34,819 nt of DNA from an uncultured Bacteroidales bacterium (GTDB taxonomy: Bacteria; Bacteroidota; Bacteroidia; Bacteroidales; Paludibacteraceae): the NCBI GenBank assembly GCA_900319005.1, contig ONMV01000019.1, positions 1-34,819 of the forward strand, read 5' to 3'. Positions 24,532 to 32,898 of the stretch are shown piece by piece (position 1 is the first letter of the stretch; each line of letters starts with the position of its first letter). The notes under the pieces were generated by a model. It saw only the letters and a program-made list of their open reading frames with translations, did not search any database and was not told the origin of the DNA. Position numbers and translations under genes: made by a program.

Positions 24532-25611
24532 ATGAAAAAATATAATTTTAACGCAGGACCGAGTATCCTGCCTCAAGAAGTAATCAAACAAACGGCAGAA
24601 GCCGTTATGGATTTTCAGGGTGAAGGACTTTCCATTCTGGAGATTTCGCACCGTGCTAAGTATTTCCAACCTGTTATGGATGAAGCAGAAGCCCTGATGA
24701 AAGAGCTTCTCAATATTCCTGAAGGTTATCGCGTGCTCTTCTTGGGTGGCGGTGCGAGCCTGCAGTTCTGCATGGTTCCGTTTAACCTGCTGGAGAAGAA
24801 AGCGGCTTATCTGAACACCGGTGTTTGGTCGAAGAAAGCGCTCAAAGAGGCAAAAGGTTTCGGTGAGGCAATCGAAGTAGCTGCTTCGACGGATTCCATT
24901 CCGACGGATTATGAGATCCCGCAGGACGCAGATTATTTCCATATCACCACCAACAACACCATCTTCGGAACCGAGATCAACGATGAGAAACTCGCTGAGA
25001 TCTACAAGAAAAAAGGTAATGTGTCTTTGGTAGCCGATATGAGTTCGGATATCCTCAGCCGTCCTATTGACGTCAGCCAATACGACATCATCTATGGTGG
25101 CGCGCAGAAGAACCTCGCTCCTGCCGGTGTGACTTTCGTCATCATCAAGGAATCGTGTCTTGGCAAGGTAAGCCGTTACATCCCGACGATGCTGAACTAC
25201 CAGACCCATATCGAAGGCGGCTCGATGTTCAACACGCCTCCTGTGCTTCCGGTTTATACGGCTGTTCTCACCCTTCGTTGGCTTAAGGCAAACGGCGGAG
25301 TGAAATGGATTCAGGCGCGTAACAAAGCAAAAGCAGACTTGCTTTACAAGTGTCTTGATGAGTCGAAACTGTTCATGCCGACCATCTCCAAGAAAGAGGA
25401 TCGCAGTTGCATGAATATCTGCTTCGTCTTCAAGCCGGGCTATGAGGATCTCCAAGACGATTTCTTCAAGTTCGCTACCGCAAAAGGCATGGTGGGTATC
25501 AAGGGACACCGTCTGGTAGGCGGTTTCCGTGCTTCCTGCTACAACGCGATGGACCTCGAAGGCGTTCAAGCACTTGTTGATTGCATCAAAGAATACGAAA
25601 AATTGCATTAA
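24532..25611 (+). CDS. serC: Phosphoserine aminotransferase
   Basis: Converts 3-phosphohydroxypyruvate and glutamate to phosphoserine; it can also act in pyridoxal phosphate synthesis. The 359-residue protein opens [16 protein letters not shown], has [37 protein letters not shown] and the PLP lysine in [11 protein letters not shown], and ends with [16 protein letters not shown]. It is full length for the family. The ATG at 24532 directly follows a hairpin and period-7 units. It lies upstream of serA, so the first two serine-pathway enzymes are made together; serB is not in the window. Confidence 0.95.
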   Translation: MKKYNFNAGPSILPQEVIKQTAEAVMDFQGEGLSILEISHRAKYFQPVMDEAEALMKELLNIPEGYRVLFLGGGASLQFCMVPFNLLEKKAAYLNTGVWSKKALKEAKGFGEAIEVAASTDSIPTDYEIPQDADYFHITTNNTIFGTEINDEKLAEIYKKKGNVSLVADMSSDILSRPIDVSQYDIIYGGAQKNLAPAGVTFVIIKESCLGKVSRYIPTMLNYQTHIEGGSMFNTPPVLPVYTAVLTLRWLKANGGVKWIQARNKAKADLLYKCLDESKLFMPTISKKEDRSCMNICFVFKPGYEDLQDDFFKFATAKGMVGIKGHRLVGGFRASCYNAMDLEGVQALVDCIKEYEKLH

Positions 25612-25629
25612 TTATGAAGGTTCGTGCTA

Positions 25630-25698
25630 GTCGAGTGTAAGCTCGCTTACACTACTCGACGACGCCGAAGCTCCAAAATTTAAAACTCGTTTTAAATT
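25630..25698 (+). promoter_or_regulatory. Two hairpins between serC and serA
   Basis: Hairpin A: GTCGAG + TGTAAGC (25630-25642) pairs with GCTTACA + CTCGAC (25645-25660), with a three-base bulge on the right. Hairpin B: AATTTAAAAC (25677-25686) pairs with GTTTTAAATT (25689-25698) and abuts the serA ATG at 25699. Hairpin B would cover the translation start region. No T-tract follows A, so attenuation of translation is more likely than termination. Confidence 0.6.
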
Positions 25699-26619
25699 AT
25701 GAAAGTTTTAGTAGCAACAGAGAAACCTTTTGCGAAAGTGGCCGTGGACGGTATTCGCGAAGTGGTAGAGAGCGCAGGATATGAACTCGCGCTCTTGGAG
25801 AAATATACAGATAAACAAGCTTTGTTGGACGCTGTGGCTGATGCCGACGCGCTCATCATCCGTTCGGATGTGGTGGACGCTGCGGTCTTGGATGCCGCAA
25901 AGCAACTGAAAATCGTGGTTCGTGCCGGAGCCGGTTACGATAACATCGACCTCGATGCCGCAACTTCACACAAAGTAGTAGCGATGAATACGCCGGGTCA
26001 GAACAGCAATGCCGTAGCAGAGCTGGCTCTCGGTCTCATGGTCTATGCCGTTCGTAACCTCTATAACGGCACGTCCGGAACCGAACTCAAAGGCAAGAAA
26101 CTCGGTATTCATGCCTTCGGAAACGTGGGACGTAATGTAGCGCGTATCGCACAGGGCTTCGGAATGGAGGTCTATGCGTACGATGCTTATTGTCCGGATG
26201 AGGCAATGGTAGCAGCTAACGTAAAGCCGGTTCACTCTGCCGAGGAGTTGTACAAGACCTGCGACATCGTTTCGCTCCATATCCCCGCTACGGCGGAGAC
26301 CAAAAACTCCATCAATCATGACCTCGTTAACCTCATGCCGAAAGGCGGTGTACTCGTTAACACGGCGCGTAAAGAGGTCATTGACGAAGAAGGGCTGATT
26401 GCGCTCATGCAGGAGCGTACTGACCTCAAATACATGACAGATATTATGCCGGTTGCCGACGCGAAGTTCCGTACACTCTTTGAGGGACGTTACTTCGCTA
26501 CGCCGAAGAAGATGGGCGCGCAGACCGCTGAGGCAAATATCAATGCCGGCATCGCTGCTGCAAAACAAATCGTGGACTTCATTCAAGACGGCAACACCCG
26601 TTTCCAAGTGAATAAATGA
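25699..26619 (+). CDS. serA: D-3-phosphoglycerate dehydrogenase (short form)
   Basis: Oxidises 3-phosphoglycerate with NAD, the first step of serine synthesis. The 306-residue form lacks the ACT and ASB regulatory domains of longer SerA. The nucleotide-binding fold shows GIHAFGNVGRNVARIAQG, and NTARKEVID holds the conserved arginine. Where most 2-hydroxyacid dehydrogenases have a catalytic histidine before a Gly-containing turn, this one reads ATPKKMGAQT, with lysine. Bacteroidetes SerA proteins commonly have this form. Allosteric control by serine through ACT domains is therefore absent. It overlaps the T9SS protein gene by four bases (ATGA). Confidence 0.92.
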   Translation: MKVLVATEKPFAKVAVDGIREVVESAGYELALLEKYTDKQALLDAVADADALIIRSDVVDAAVLDAAKQLKIVVRAGAGYDNIDLDAATSHKVVAMNTPGQNSNAVAELALGLMVYAVRNLYNGTSGTELKGKKLGIHAFGNVGRNVARIAQGFGMEVYAYDAYCPDEAMVAANVKPVHSAEELYKTCDIVSLHIPATAETKNSINHDLVNLMPKGGVLVNTARKEVIDEEGLIALMQERTDLKYMTDIMPVADAKFRTLFEGRYFATPKKMGAQTAEANINAGIAAAKQIVDFIQDGNTRFQVNK

Positions 26620-27890
26620 GAAAAGGATTCATAACATTTCTAATGATATTTCTTGTAGCAGCAGCTTATGCTCTCCCCATCGAGAGCATAAGCTCTGCTT
26701 GCGAGTTGCATAATGGTAAGGATACTTTGCTGATTTTTGATGGCGACATTGATCTGCGTTCAAATATAGGAGAGGTGCTTTGGTATTCTATCGAAACTGG
26801 TGAACCATTGGAGACGCAGCCTTCGGAAGAGCAATATCGCTTGGATGACGGTGGTTACTACGTGGTGAAGAACGGGGTGGAGTCCTCGCCGTTCTATGTG
26901 TTCCGTTATACCGAACCGGGGACATTGACTTTGACGCTGACACCCGATTGTGGAGCGACGCCGCTGACCGTGCAGGGAGATACCAAACCTTATACCTATA
27001 AACGCAAAAACGGCACTACTGCCACCTTTCCGCGCGCGTGTGCATTATATTATAATGAGTTGACATGGACAGGTGAACAATGGGAGGACTCGGCTGTCGT
27101 TCTTGAACCGAAAGAGGGACTTCAACCATATTATAATTTGCCGGCATTGTATGGTCCGACGGTTGTACGTCTATGCGTGGAGAGCGATTTGCGCGCGCAG
27201 TTGGGAAGAACCGACTCGGCTTGTTATATGACCGAACTGCGTTTGGAGGACATTAAGGCAGTAAAGCAGCAACTCATAGCGTCCGCTACGCCACATGACG
27301 CCAAGAATGAATTGGAGAAACTGACGGAAACAAAGTACACCAAGCAGATTGAGGGAAATACATACAGCGGACCTTTGGAGTTCACTTTCCGTTCAAACCC
27401 CACACCGGGTGTGCAGTTCTATCAATGGACGGTTTATAAAGCCTCTGAGGTACTTTTTACCCGCAAGGATAAAGATATTCATTATACTTTCTATGAACCC
27501 GGGGCTTACCGCGTAGAGTGTAGCGTCAATAACGCTACCTGCTCCACTGAACCCGATGATATAAAGGTCAATATCTCCGAATCCTATCTGCGCGTGCCGA
27601 ATGTGTTTACGCCGGACGGAAATGGTCAGAATGATGAATTCCGCGTGTCCTATCGTTCAATCAAATCTTTCCACTGCGAGGTGTATAACCGCTGGGGCAA
27701 GAAAGTGTTCCAATGGGATGACCCTGCCAAGGGGTGGGATGGTACGATTAACGGAAGAGCTGCCGCTGAGGGTGCATATTACTATGTAATTCGGGCGCTC
27801 GGAACAGATGCTGGGCTCAGCACAGACGGTGCTAAACTCGGTATTTATAACCTCTCCGGCGATATTAACTTACTGCGAGGTAAAAAATAA
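26616..27890 (+). CDS. T9SS type B secreted protein (gliding-motility-type C-terminal domain)
   Basis: A 424-residue secreted protein. It has an N-terminal signal peptide (RKGFITFLMIFLVAAAYA) and a central part with no recognised enzyme domain but a PKD-like region near residues 260-315 (YQWTVYKASEVLF, YTFYEPGAYRVECSV). The C-terminal type B sorting domain (CHU_C family) has VPNVFTPDGNGQNDEFRV, YNRWGKKVFQW and GWDGTINGR. Such proteins cross the outer membrane by the type IX system and are surface-displayed or released. Its start overlaps the serA stop (ATGA), an unexpected partner for a biosynthetic operon. Confidence 0.85.
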   Translation: MRKGFITFLMIFLVAAAYALPIESISSACELHNGKDTLLIFDGDIDLRSNIGEVLWYSIETGEPLETQPSEEQYRLDDGGYYVVKNGVESSPFYVFRYTEPGTLTLTLTPDCGATPLTVQGDTKPYTYKRKNGTTATFPRACALYYNELTWTGEQWEDSAVVLEPKEGLQPYYNLPALYGPTVVRLCVESDLRAQLGRTDSACYMTELRLEDIKAVKQQLIASATPHDAKNELEKLTETKYTKQIEGNTYSGPLEFTFRSNPTPGVQFYQWTVYKASEVLFTRKDKDIHYTFYEPGAYRVECSVNNATCSTEPDDIKVNISESYLRVPNVFTPDGNGQNDEFRVSYRSIKSFHCEVYNRWGKKVFQWDDPAKGWDGTINGRAAAEGAYYYVIRALGTDAGLSTDGAKLGIYNLSGDINLLRGKK

Positions 27891-27928
27891 TATCAAATAA
27901 CAAATAGCAAATGGCAAATCACAAATTA
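27891..27928. repeat. Period-7 array providing the M3 peptidase start codon
   Basis: Units CAAATAA, CAAATAG, CAAATGG, CAAATCA and CAAATTA occupy 27894-27928. The ATG at 27911 and the first residues ANHK of the next gene are made by the third to fifth units. Confidence 0.88.
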
Positions 27929-30064
27929 TTTTTATCTATGGCTTTAGCCACAACTGTCATGGCAGCAACAGCTGCTACCAACCCGTTCTTTGAATATAAG
28001 AACTGGAAGACACCGCATGGCACCTATCCTTTCAATGAGATTCATGCGGAGCACTATATGCCGGCCTTCGAAGAAGCATTTAAACGAGGTCTGCAGGACA
28101 TTGATAAAATCGTTAATAACCCGGCCGCTCCTACTTTTGCTAACACCATCGAGGCGTACGAGGCGTCGGGAGAGATGCTCACTATTGTTGCCGGCTGTTT
28201 TTATAACCTCACCTCTGCTGAGACCAACGACACGTTGCAACAGATCTCAATGGAACTGAGTCCGAAAATGTCGGAGTATTCCGCTAATATCCGTTTGAAC
28301 GAAGGTCTCTTCCAGCGAATCAAAGCGGTGTATGAACAACGTGATAAACTCAAACTCAATAAAGCGCAGCACAAACTGTTGGAAGATATCTATGAGTCTT
28401 TCGCCAATAACGGAGCAAACTTATCTCCCGAGGACAAACAGACGTACCGCGAGCTTTCCGCTAAACTTAGCCAACTGACCCTCCAATTCGGTCAGAACGT
28501 GCTCAAGGCGACGAATGCTTGGTCGATGCTCATCAATGATGAAACACTTCTGGCTGGGCTCAATGAGGACACCAAGGCAATGCTGCGTGCTAACGCGGAG
28601 AAGAAGGGACTGGAAGGATGGCTCCTCAATCTCAAACCGACGACTACCATTCCTGTAATGCAGGACCTTGATAATCGTGACATCCGTCGTGAGCTATACA
28701 TGGCGAACGCCGGGAAGTGTGTTGGAGGCGAGTTCGATAACACCGGACTCATTGTGGAGATTGTGAATACCCGTCTGGCACTCGCTAACCTCTTCGGAAA
28801 GAAGACATACGCGGAGAAATCGCTCTATAAGACCATGGCAGAGACGCCCGAGAACGTCTATAAACTGCTGGATCAGCTCCGTGACGCATATATGCCTGCT
28901 GCACGCGAGGAAGTGAAAGAACTCGAAGACTACGCACATGCGCATGGTCTCTATGCGGCGCATCTTCAACCCTGGGATTTCAGTTATTACTCCAAGAAAC
29001 TCAAGCAAGAGAAATATGCCATCTCCGATGATGATCTTCGTCCGTATTTCGAACTGGAGAATGTGAAAAAAGGTGTCTTCGGTCTCGCTGAACGCCTCTA
29101 TGGTCTGAAATTCAAAGAGAATAAGAAGATACAGGTCTATAACCCCGAAGTAACGGCATATGAGGTATTCGACGAGAAGGGCAAATTCCTTGCCGTTTAT
29201 TACGCAGACTTCCATCCGCGGGATGGTAAGCGTGGAGGCGCTTGGATGAATGATTTCCAACCGCAGTACATGGTGGGTAAGAAAGATCACCGCCCGCATA
29301 TTGTCAATGTGATGAACTTCACCCGTCCAACGGCAGAGAAACCGGCACTCTTTACATATGACGAGGTGCGTACGTTCCTCCATGAGTTCGGTCATGGTCT
29401 GCATGGTATGCTCACCCGCTGCCAGTATTCCGCACAGAGCGGAACCAACGTGCCGCGTGACTTTGTGGAACTGCCAAGTCAGTTCAACGAGAACTTCATC
29501 GATGAGAAGGAGTTCCTTGATACCTTTGCTAAACATTACAAGACCGGCGAGTCCCTGCCGCAAGAACTGCTTGATAAGATGCACGCTTCGCAGACTTATC
29601 ATGCTGCTTATTCCTGCGTACGTCAGCTCAGCTTCGGATATCTCGATATGGCTTGGCACACCTTGGATAAACCTTTCGAAGTGAATGAGACCATCGGTAC
29701 CTTGGAGTCTGTTTGCCGTTTCAGCGATGAAGCGATGGCACAGGTACAAGTTGTTCCGACCGTTCCGGGTACTCAGATGGCTACTGCTTTCACTCATATT
29801 TTCTCCGGTGGTTATGCAGCAGGCTATTATAGCTATAAGTGGTCCGAACTCCTCGACGCTGACGCGTTCTCTGTATTCAAAGAGGCACAGAAGAAGAACG
29901 GCTCTATCTTCGATAAGAAAGCTGCGAAACGTTTCCGCGAGAATGTGTTGGAGAAGGGTGGTACCGAGCGCGCGATGGACTTGTATGTCCGTTTCCGCCA
30001 AGGAGAACCCACTATCAACGCCCTCCTCGAGCGGGATGGTATTAAAGCACGCGAACTCAAGTAA
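27911..30064 (+). CDS. dcp: M3 family metallopeptidase (peptidyl-dipeptidase Dcp-like), exported
   Basis: Zinc peptidase that trims dipeptides from oligopeptides. The 717-residue protein has an N-terminal signal sequence (LFLSMALATTVMAATA), the M3 alpha-helical body and the zinc motif FLHEFGHGLHGML (HEFGH at about residue 490). The C-terminal SGGYAAGYYSYKWSELLDAD region helps form the active site. The signal suggests a periplasmic location. The ATG at 27911 lies in a period-7 array; a second ATG at 27941 would shorten the signal sequence. It is the last gene before the terminator at 30080-30112. Confidence 0.9.
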   Translation: MANHKLFLSMALATTVMAATAATNPFFEYKNWKTPHGTYPFNEIHAEHYMPAFEEAFKRGLQDIDKIVNNPAAPTFANTIEAYEASGEMLTIVAGCFYNLTSAETNDTLQQISMELSPKMSEYSANIRLNEGLFQRIKAVYEQRDKLKLNKAQHKLLEDIYESFANNGANLSPEDKQTYRELSAKLSQLTLQFGQNVLKATNAWSMLINDETLLAGLNEDTKAMLRANAEKKGLEGWLLNLKPTTTIPVMQDLDNRDIRRELYMANAGKCVGGEFDNTGLIVEIVNTRLALANLFGKKTYAEKSLYKTMAETPENVYKLLDQLRDAYMPAAREEVKELEDYAHAHGLYAAHLQPWDFSYYSKKLKQEKYAISDDDLRPYFELENVKKGVFGLAERLYGLKFKENKKIQVYNPEVTAYEVFDEKGKFLAVYYADFHPRDGKRGGAWMNDFQPQYMVGKKDHRPHIVNVMNFTRPTAEKPALFTYDEVRTFLHEFGHGLHGMLTRCQYSAQSGTNVPRDFVELPSQFNENFIDEKEFLDTFAKHYKTGESLPQELLDKMHASQTYHAAYSCVRQLSFGYLDMAWHTLDKPFEVNETIGTLESVCRFSDEAMAQVQVVPTVPGTQMATAFTHIFSGGYAAGYYSYKWSELLDADAFSVFKEAQKKNGSIFDKKAAKRFRENVLEKGGTERAMDLYVRFRQGEPTINALLERDGIKARELK

Positions 30065-30079
30065 TCTTATTACTACAAC

Positions 30080-30112
30080 AAAAAAATCTGCACAATAAAT
30101 GCAGATTTTTTT
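30080..30112 (+). terminator. Intrinsic terminator after the M3 peptidase
   Basis: Perfect 13-bp stem (core ATCTGCA / TGCAGAT), 7-base loop, ending in a seven-T run; probably bidirectional. The T-run overlaps the -33 box of the next promoter. Confidence 0.92.
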
Positions 30113-30141
30113 GTGTATATCACTTTTTTATACTACCTTTG
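30111..30141 (+). promoter_or_regulatory. Promoter of the pseudouridine synthase gene
   Basis: TTGT (30111-30114), 19 bp, TACCTTTG (30134-30141). The first bases of the -33 box are the terminator's last Ts. Confidence 0.75.
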
Positions 30142-30161
30142 CACCGCAAAATAATTAAGCT

Positions 30162-31448
30162 ATGCAACCCTCTATTCAAACTGCCGCTGAGGACATTATT
30201 AATAAGGTACATGCGTACATGCGCGAGCACCCGGAATCGGAATTGCACCGTTGCGGGAAAATGTTCGGCGTGCTGATAGTGGAAGATGGTTATTTGGCGG
30301 CGTTTTCAGCGAAGTTAGACGGAATGTATAACCACGAAGGATTTGTCCCTCCCGTATGTGAAATAAACGAACCGCCCGTCGGCACAAGCAAAGAGGAATC
30401 AAAACGCTTGCAAAGACTGCTTTTTGCGAATTATAACTTCATTAACGGGAGAGGAGAGCATAAGAACCTTCTGGATATTTTTGCCAATGAGAAACCCATT
30501 GTTCCGCCTGATGAATGGTTCGCTGATCAAAGGCTAAGATTAAAGGCTGATGATGAAAAGCTGCCTCCGGCGGGAGCAGGGGAGTGTTGCGCTCCGAAAC
30601 TGCTGCAATATGCGCTCACGCATGGCCTGAAACCGATCTCCCTCGCGGAGTTCTGGATAGGAGCCTCGCCGAAGAATGAGATCCGCAGGGAAGGCGTTTT
30701 CTATCCACCTTGTTCGGGGCGTTGTGTCCCTATTTTGAGGCATATGATGCAAAATCTGAAATGTACGATTTACGATGGACAAGAAACGAAAAATGCGGTA
30801 GTGAATACGGAAATCGAAAAATTGTATGAGGATGATTATCTGATAGTTATCAATAAACCATCGGGGCTTTTATCCGTTCCTGGAAAGGGAGATGAACCCT
30901 CTGCACAAACGCTTCTCCATGCCAAACCCGTACATCGCTTGGATCAAGACACGAGTGGTCTGTTAGTCCTTGCTAAAACGCCTGAAGTATATTCGACGTT
31001 GCAGTCCTATTTCCAGCGACGCGATATCCTCAAACGCTATGAGGCGGTGCTAAAACCCTTGAACGCAGAAACAGCCGATGCGGCGCTAAAGGCGAGAGAA
31101 GGGCTTATTGCCCTTCCTTTATTACCCAACCCTTATGACAGACCGAGGCAGATGGTGGACTTTGAACACGGCAAACCTGCTGTCACACGCTATACCATTC
31201 GCTCCAAACGGCCCGATGGTACCCTCTTTGTGGATTTCTATCCATTAACTGGTCGAACCCACCAACTCCGTATTCATGCCGCGCACCCCGATGGACTAAA
31301 TGCGCCTATTGTGGGAGACCGTTTATACGGACAAATAACGATGGAAAATAGGCAAAGTGAGCGGTTGATGCTCCTTGCGGCAGAAATAACTTTCCTGCAT
31401 CCTGTTACGAAAAAGGAGATGCATTTCTGCCTCTCTCCGCTATCATAA
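30162..31448 (+). CDS. RluA-family pseudouridine synthase with N-terminal extension
   Basis: Isomerises uridine to pseudouridine in rRNA or tRNA. The C-terminal 220 residues carry the family motifs EDDYLIVINKPSGLLSVPG, HRLDQDTSGLLVLA (catalytic Asp near residue 260), and PLTGRTHQLRIHAAH. The first 200 residues are a separate, poorly described domain, with GRGEHKNLLDIF and CAPKLLQYALTHGLKP, commonly fused to RluA-type enzymes in Bacteroidetes. Target uridines cannot be assigned. It is transcribed alone, between the terminators at 30080-30112 and 31493-31527. Confidence 0.88.
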   Translation: MQPSIQTAAEDIINKVHAYMREHPESELHRCGKMFGVLIVEDGYLAAFSAKLDGMYNHEGFVPPVCEINEPPVGTSKEESKRLQRLLFANYNFINGRGEHKNLLDIFANEKPIVPPDEWFADQRLRLKADDEKLPPAGAGECCAPKLLQYALTHGLKPISLAEFWIGASPKNEIRREGVFYPPCSGRCVPILRHMMQNLKCTIYDGQETKNAVVNTEIEKLYEDDYLIVINKPSGLLSVPGKGDEPSAQTLLHAKPVHRLDQDTSGLLVLAKTPEVYSTLQSYFQRRDILKRYEAVLKPLNAETADAALKAREGLIALPLLPNPYDRPRQMVDFEHGKPAVTRYTIRSKRPDGTLFVDFYPLTGRTHQLRIHAAHPDGLNAPIVGDRLYGQITMENRQSERLMLLAAEITFLHPVTKKEMHFCLSPLS

Positions 31449-31492
31449 GAAGGATGATAAGATTGCTTGTTGCGGTAAAAAAACAAAAAAAG

Positions 31493-31527
31493 TGGCATAA
31501 ACATTTGTTTATGTCATTTATTTTTTG
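31493..31527 (+). terminator. Terminator after the pseudouridine synthase gene
   Basis: TGGCATAAAC (31493-31502) pairs with GTTTATGTCA (31507-31516) with one G-U pair, four-base loop, then TTTATTTTTTG. The loop contains the -33 box of the ATP synthase promoter. Confidence 0.85.
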
Positions 31528-31535
31528 TAACTTTG
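31505..31535 (+). promoter_or_regulatory. Promoter of the A/V-type ATP synthase operon
   Basis: TTGT (31505-31508), 19 bp, TAACTTTG (31528-31535). Followed at once by a perfect 16-bp palindrome. Confidence 0.75.
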
Positions 31536-31550
31536 CGCCAAATTTGGCGC
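31535..31550. promoter_or_regulatory. Perfect palindrome at the ATP synthase transcription start
   Basis: GCGCCAAATTTGGCGC, beginning in the last base of the -7 box. It would form a 5'-end hairpin in the mRNA or serve as an operator for a dimeric regulator. Confidence 0.7.
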
Positions 31551-31623
31551 GAGAGATGAAATAAATATCAAAATCGCTCAATAAATGTCTGGAAATAGGA
31601 ACTATATAAATATTTAATATACT

Positions 31624-32208
31624 ATGAATCTTTCTGAATTAACCGACAAAATCTACGCAGAAGGCGTAGAAAAAGGCAACGCCGAAGCGCAACAGATTGT
31701 GGAGAAAGCGAACGCGAAGGCGGCCGACATCGTTGCAGAGGCTGAGAAAAAAGCAGCTGCTATTCTTGCTGATGCTGAGAGCAAAGCTGCTGACCTCGAC
31801 AAGAAAACACGTGCCGAACTCAAGCTCTATGCCGAGCAATCCGTTAACGCGGTAAAAACTGAAATCACCAACATCCTTTCCGACCAAATCGCTGCCGACA
31901 GCGTCAAAGCAGCTACGGCTGACGCGAAATTCATGCAATCGATCATTGCCAAACTCGCAGAGCAGATGGCAAAAGAAGGAGAAGTGCTCATTGAGGCGAA
32001 AGATGCAGAGGCACTGAAGAAATACTTCTCAGCTAACGCAAAAGCGCTCCTCGAGAAAGGTGTGAAGATTGCAGAAGTGAAAGGTATCAAAACGGACTTC
32101 ACCATTCAGCCGGCTAAGGGCGGTTACAAACTCGCCTTCGGAGACGCTGAGTTCATCGCATATTTCAAGGAAATGCTTCGTCCCCAATTGGTTGAGGAAC
32201 TCTTCTAA
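31624..32208 (+). CDS. atpE: A/V-type ATP synthase subunit E
   Basis: Peripheral-stalk subunit of the membrane ATP synthase/ATPase. The 194-residue protein has an alanine-, lysine- and glutamate-rich N-terminal helix (residues about 15-90, AQQIVEKANAKAADIVAEAE) that forms a coiled coil with its partner stalk subunit. A compact C-terminal domain ends FKEMLRPQLVEELF. It is the first gene after the promoter at 31505-31535, with an 88-base leader. A period-7 array links it to the DUF2764 gene. Confidence 0.88.
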   Translation: MNLSELTDKIYAEGVEKGNAEAQQIVEKANAKAADIVAEAEKKAAAILADAESKAADLDKKTRAELKLYAEQSVNAVKTEITNILSDQIAADSVKAATADAKFMQSIIAKLAEQMAKEGEVLIEAKDAEALKKYFSANAKALLEKGVKIAEVKGIKTDFTIQPAKGGYKLAFGDAEFIAYFKEMLRPQLVEELF

Positions 32209-32242
32209 ATCGTACATCGTACATTTGTAAATCGTACATCTT
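32207..32242. repeat. Period-7 array between atpE and the DUF2764 gene
   Basis: From 32209: ATCGTAC twice, ATTTGTAA, ATCGTAC and ATCTT, running from the atpE stop to the base before the next ATG. The same words make the array before atpB. Confidence 0.88.
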
Positions 32243-32857
32243 ATGACTTACGAATATTTACTTGCCGGACTTCCGGAACTCAAAGCGGGTTCTGATGCAC
32301 CTATTTCTCTCGAAAAACTCGATGAGTTGTTCGACGAGCAGTTACGTGCGTCCGACAAGGCTTTGCTGGACTTGCTTCGCGCGCCGATGAATGAAGAGAC
32401 GCTCGCACAAGGCCTTAAAGCCAAGAACCGCTTTATTCGCGATTGGTTCGGTTTTAATCAAGACATGAACAATGTGCTCGTGGCGCAAATATGCCGCAAG
32501 CACGGCTTCGATGTCAAGACCCAGATTGTCGGAGAAGGCGAAGTGGCGGAGCAACTGCGCACGCACACCTCTCAAAAGGACTTCGGCCTGAACGAACTGC
32601 CGGGCGACTACCAGCCGATCCTTGCTCTCGCGCAGATTGACGATCTCATGCAGCGTGAGAAAGCCCAGGACGCGATCCGTTTTGAGTGGTTACAAGACCG
32701 CACGGAGTTCGATTTCTTCTCCCCAGAAATGGTCTTTGCATATTACCTCGAAGCCCTCATGCTCCATCGCTGGTCTATCCTCACCATCGAAGAAGGCGAA
32801 AAAATCTTCCGTGATCTTGTGAAGGATATGAAAAGGGGCGTGAAACTTGACGCGTAA
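32243..32857 (+). CDS. DUF2764 protein of the ATP synthase operon
   Basis: A 204-residue soluble protein of the DUF2764 family, starting TYEYLLAGLPELKAG and containing KNRFIRDWFGFNQDMNNVL and EDLVKDMKRG-like C-terminal helices. DUF2764 genes are found between subunits E and A in Bacteroidetes and some other V-type operons. It may replace the C/d subunit as the link between rotor and stalk, but that is inference. It is helix-rich, with no signal or membrane segment. Confidence 0.8.
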   Translation: MTYEYLLAGLPELKAGSDAPISLEKLDELFDEQLRASDKALLDLLRAPMNEETLAQGLKAKNRFIRDWFGFNQDMNNVLVAQICRKHGFDVKTQIVGEGEVAEQLRTHTSQKDFGLNELPGDYQPILALAQIDDLMQREKAQDAIRFEWLQDRTEFDFFSPEMVFAYYLEALMLHRWSILTIEEGEKIFRDLVKDMKRGVKLDA

Positions 32858-32863
32858 CGGAAT

Positions 32864-32898
32864 ATTCATTATTCATTGTTAATTATTCATTATTCTAT
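32864..32898. repeat. Period-7 array (5 units) abutting the atpA start
   Basis: ATTCATT twice, GTTAATT, ATTCATT and ATTCTAT; exactly 35 bp, ending on the base before the atpA ATG at 32899. Confidence 0.9.

Noticed and set aside
25699-26619. SerA inactivated by loss of catalytic His
   Set aside because: The ATPKKMGAQT form is, to my knowledge, usual in Bacteroidetes SerA, so it is more likely a family variant than a defect.
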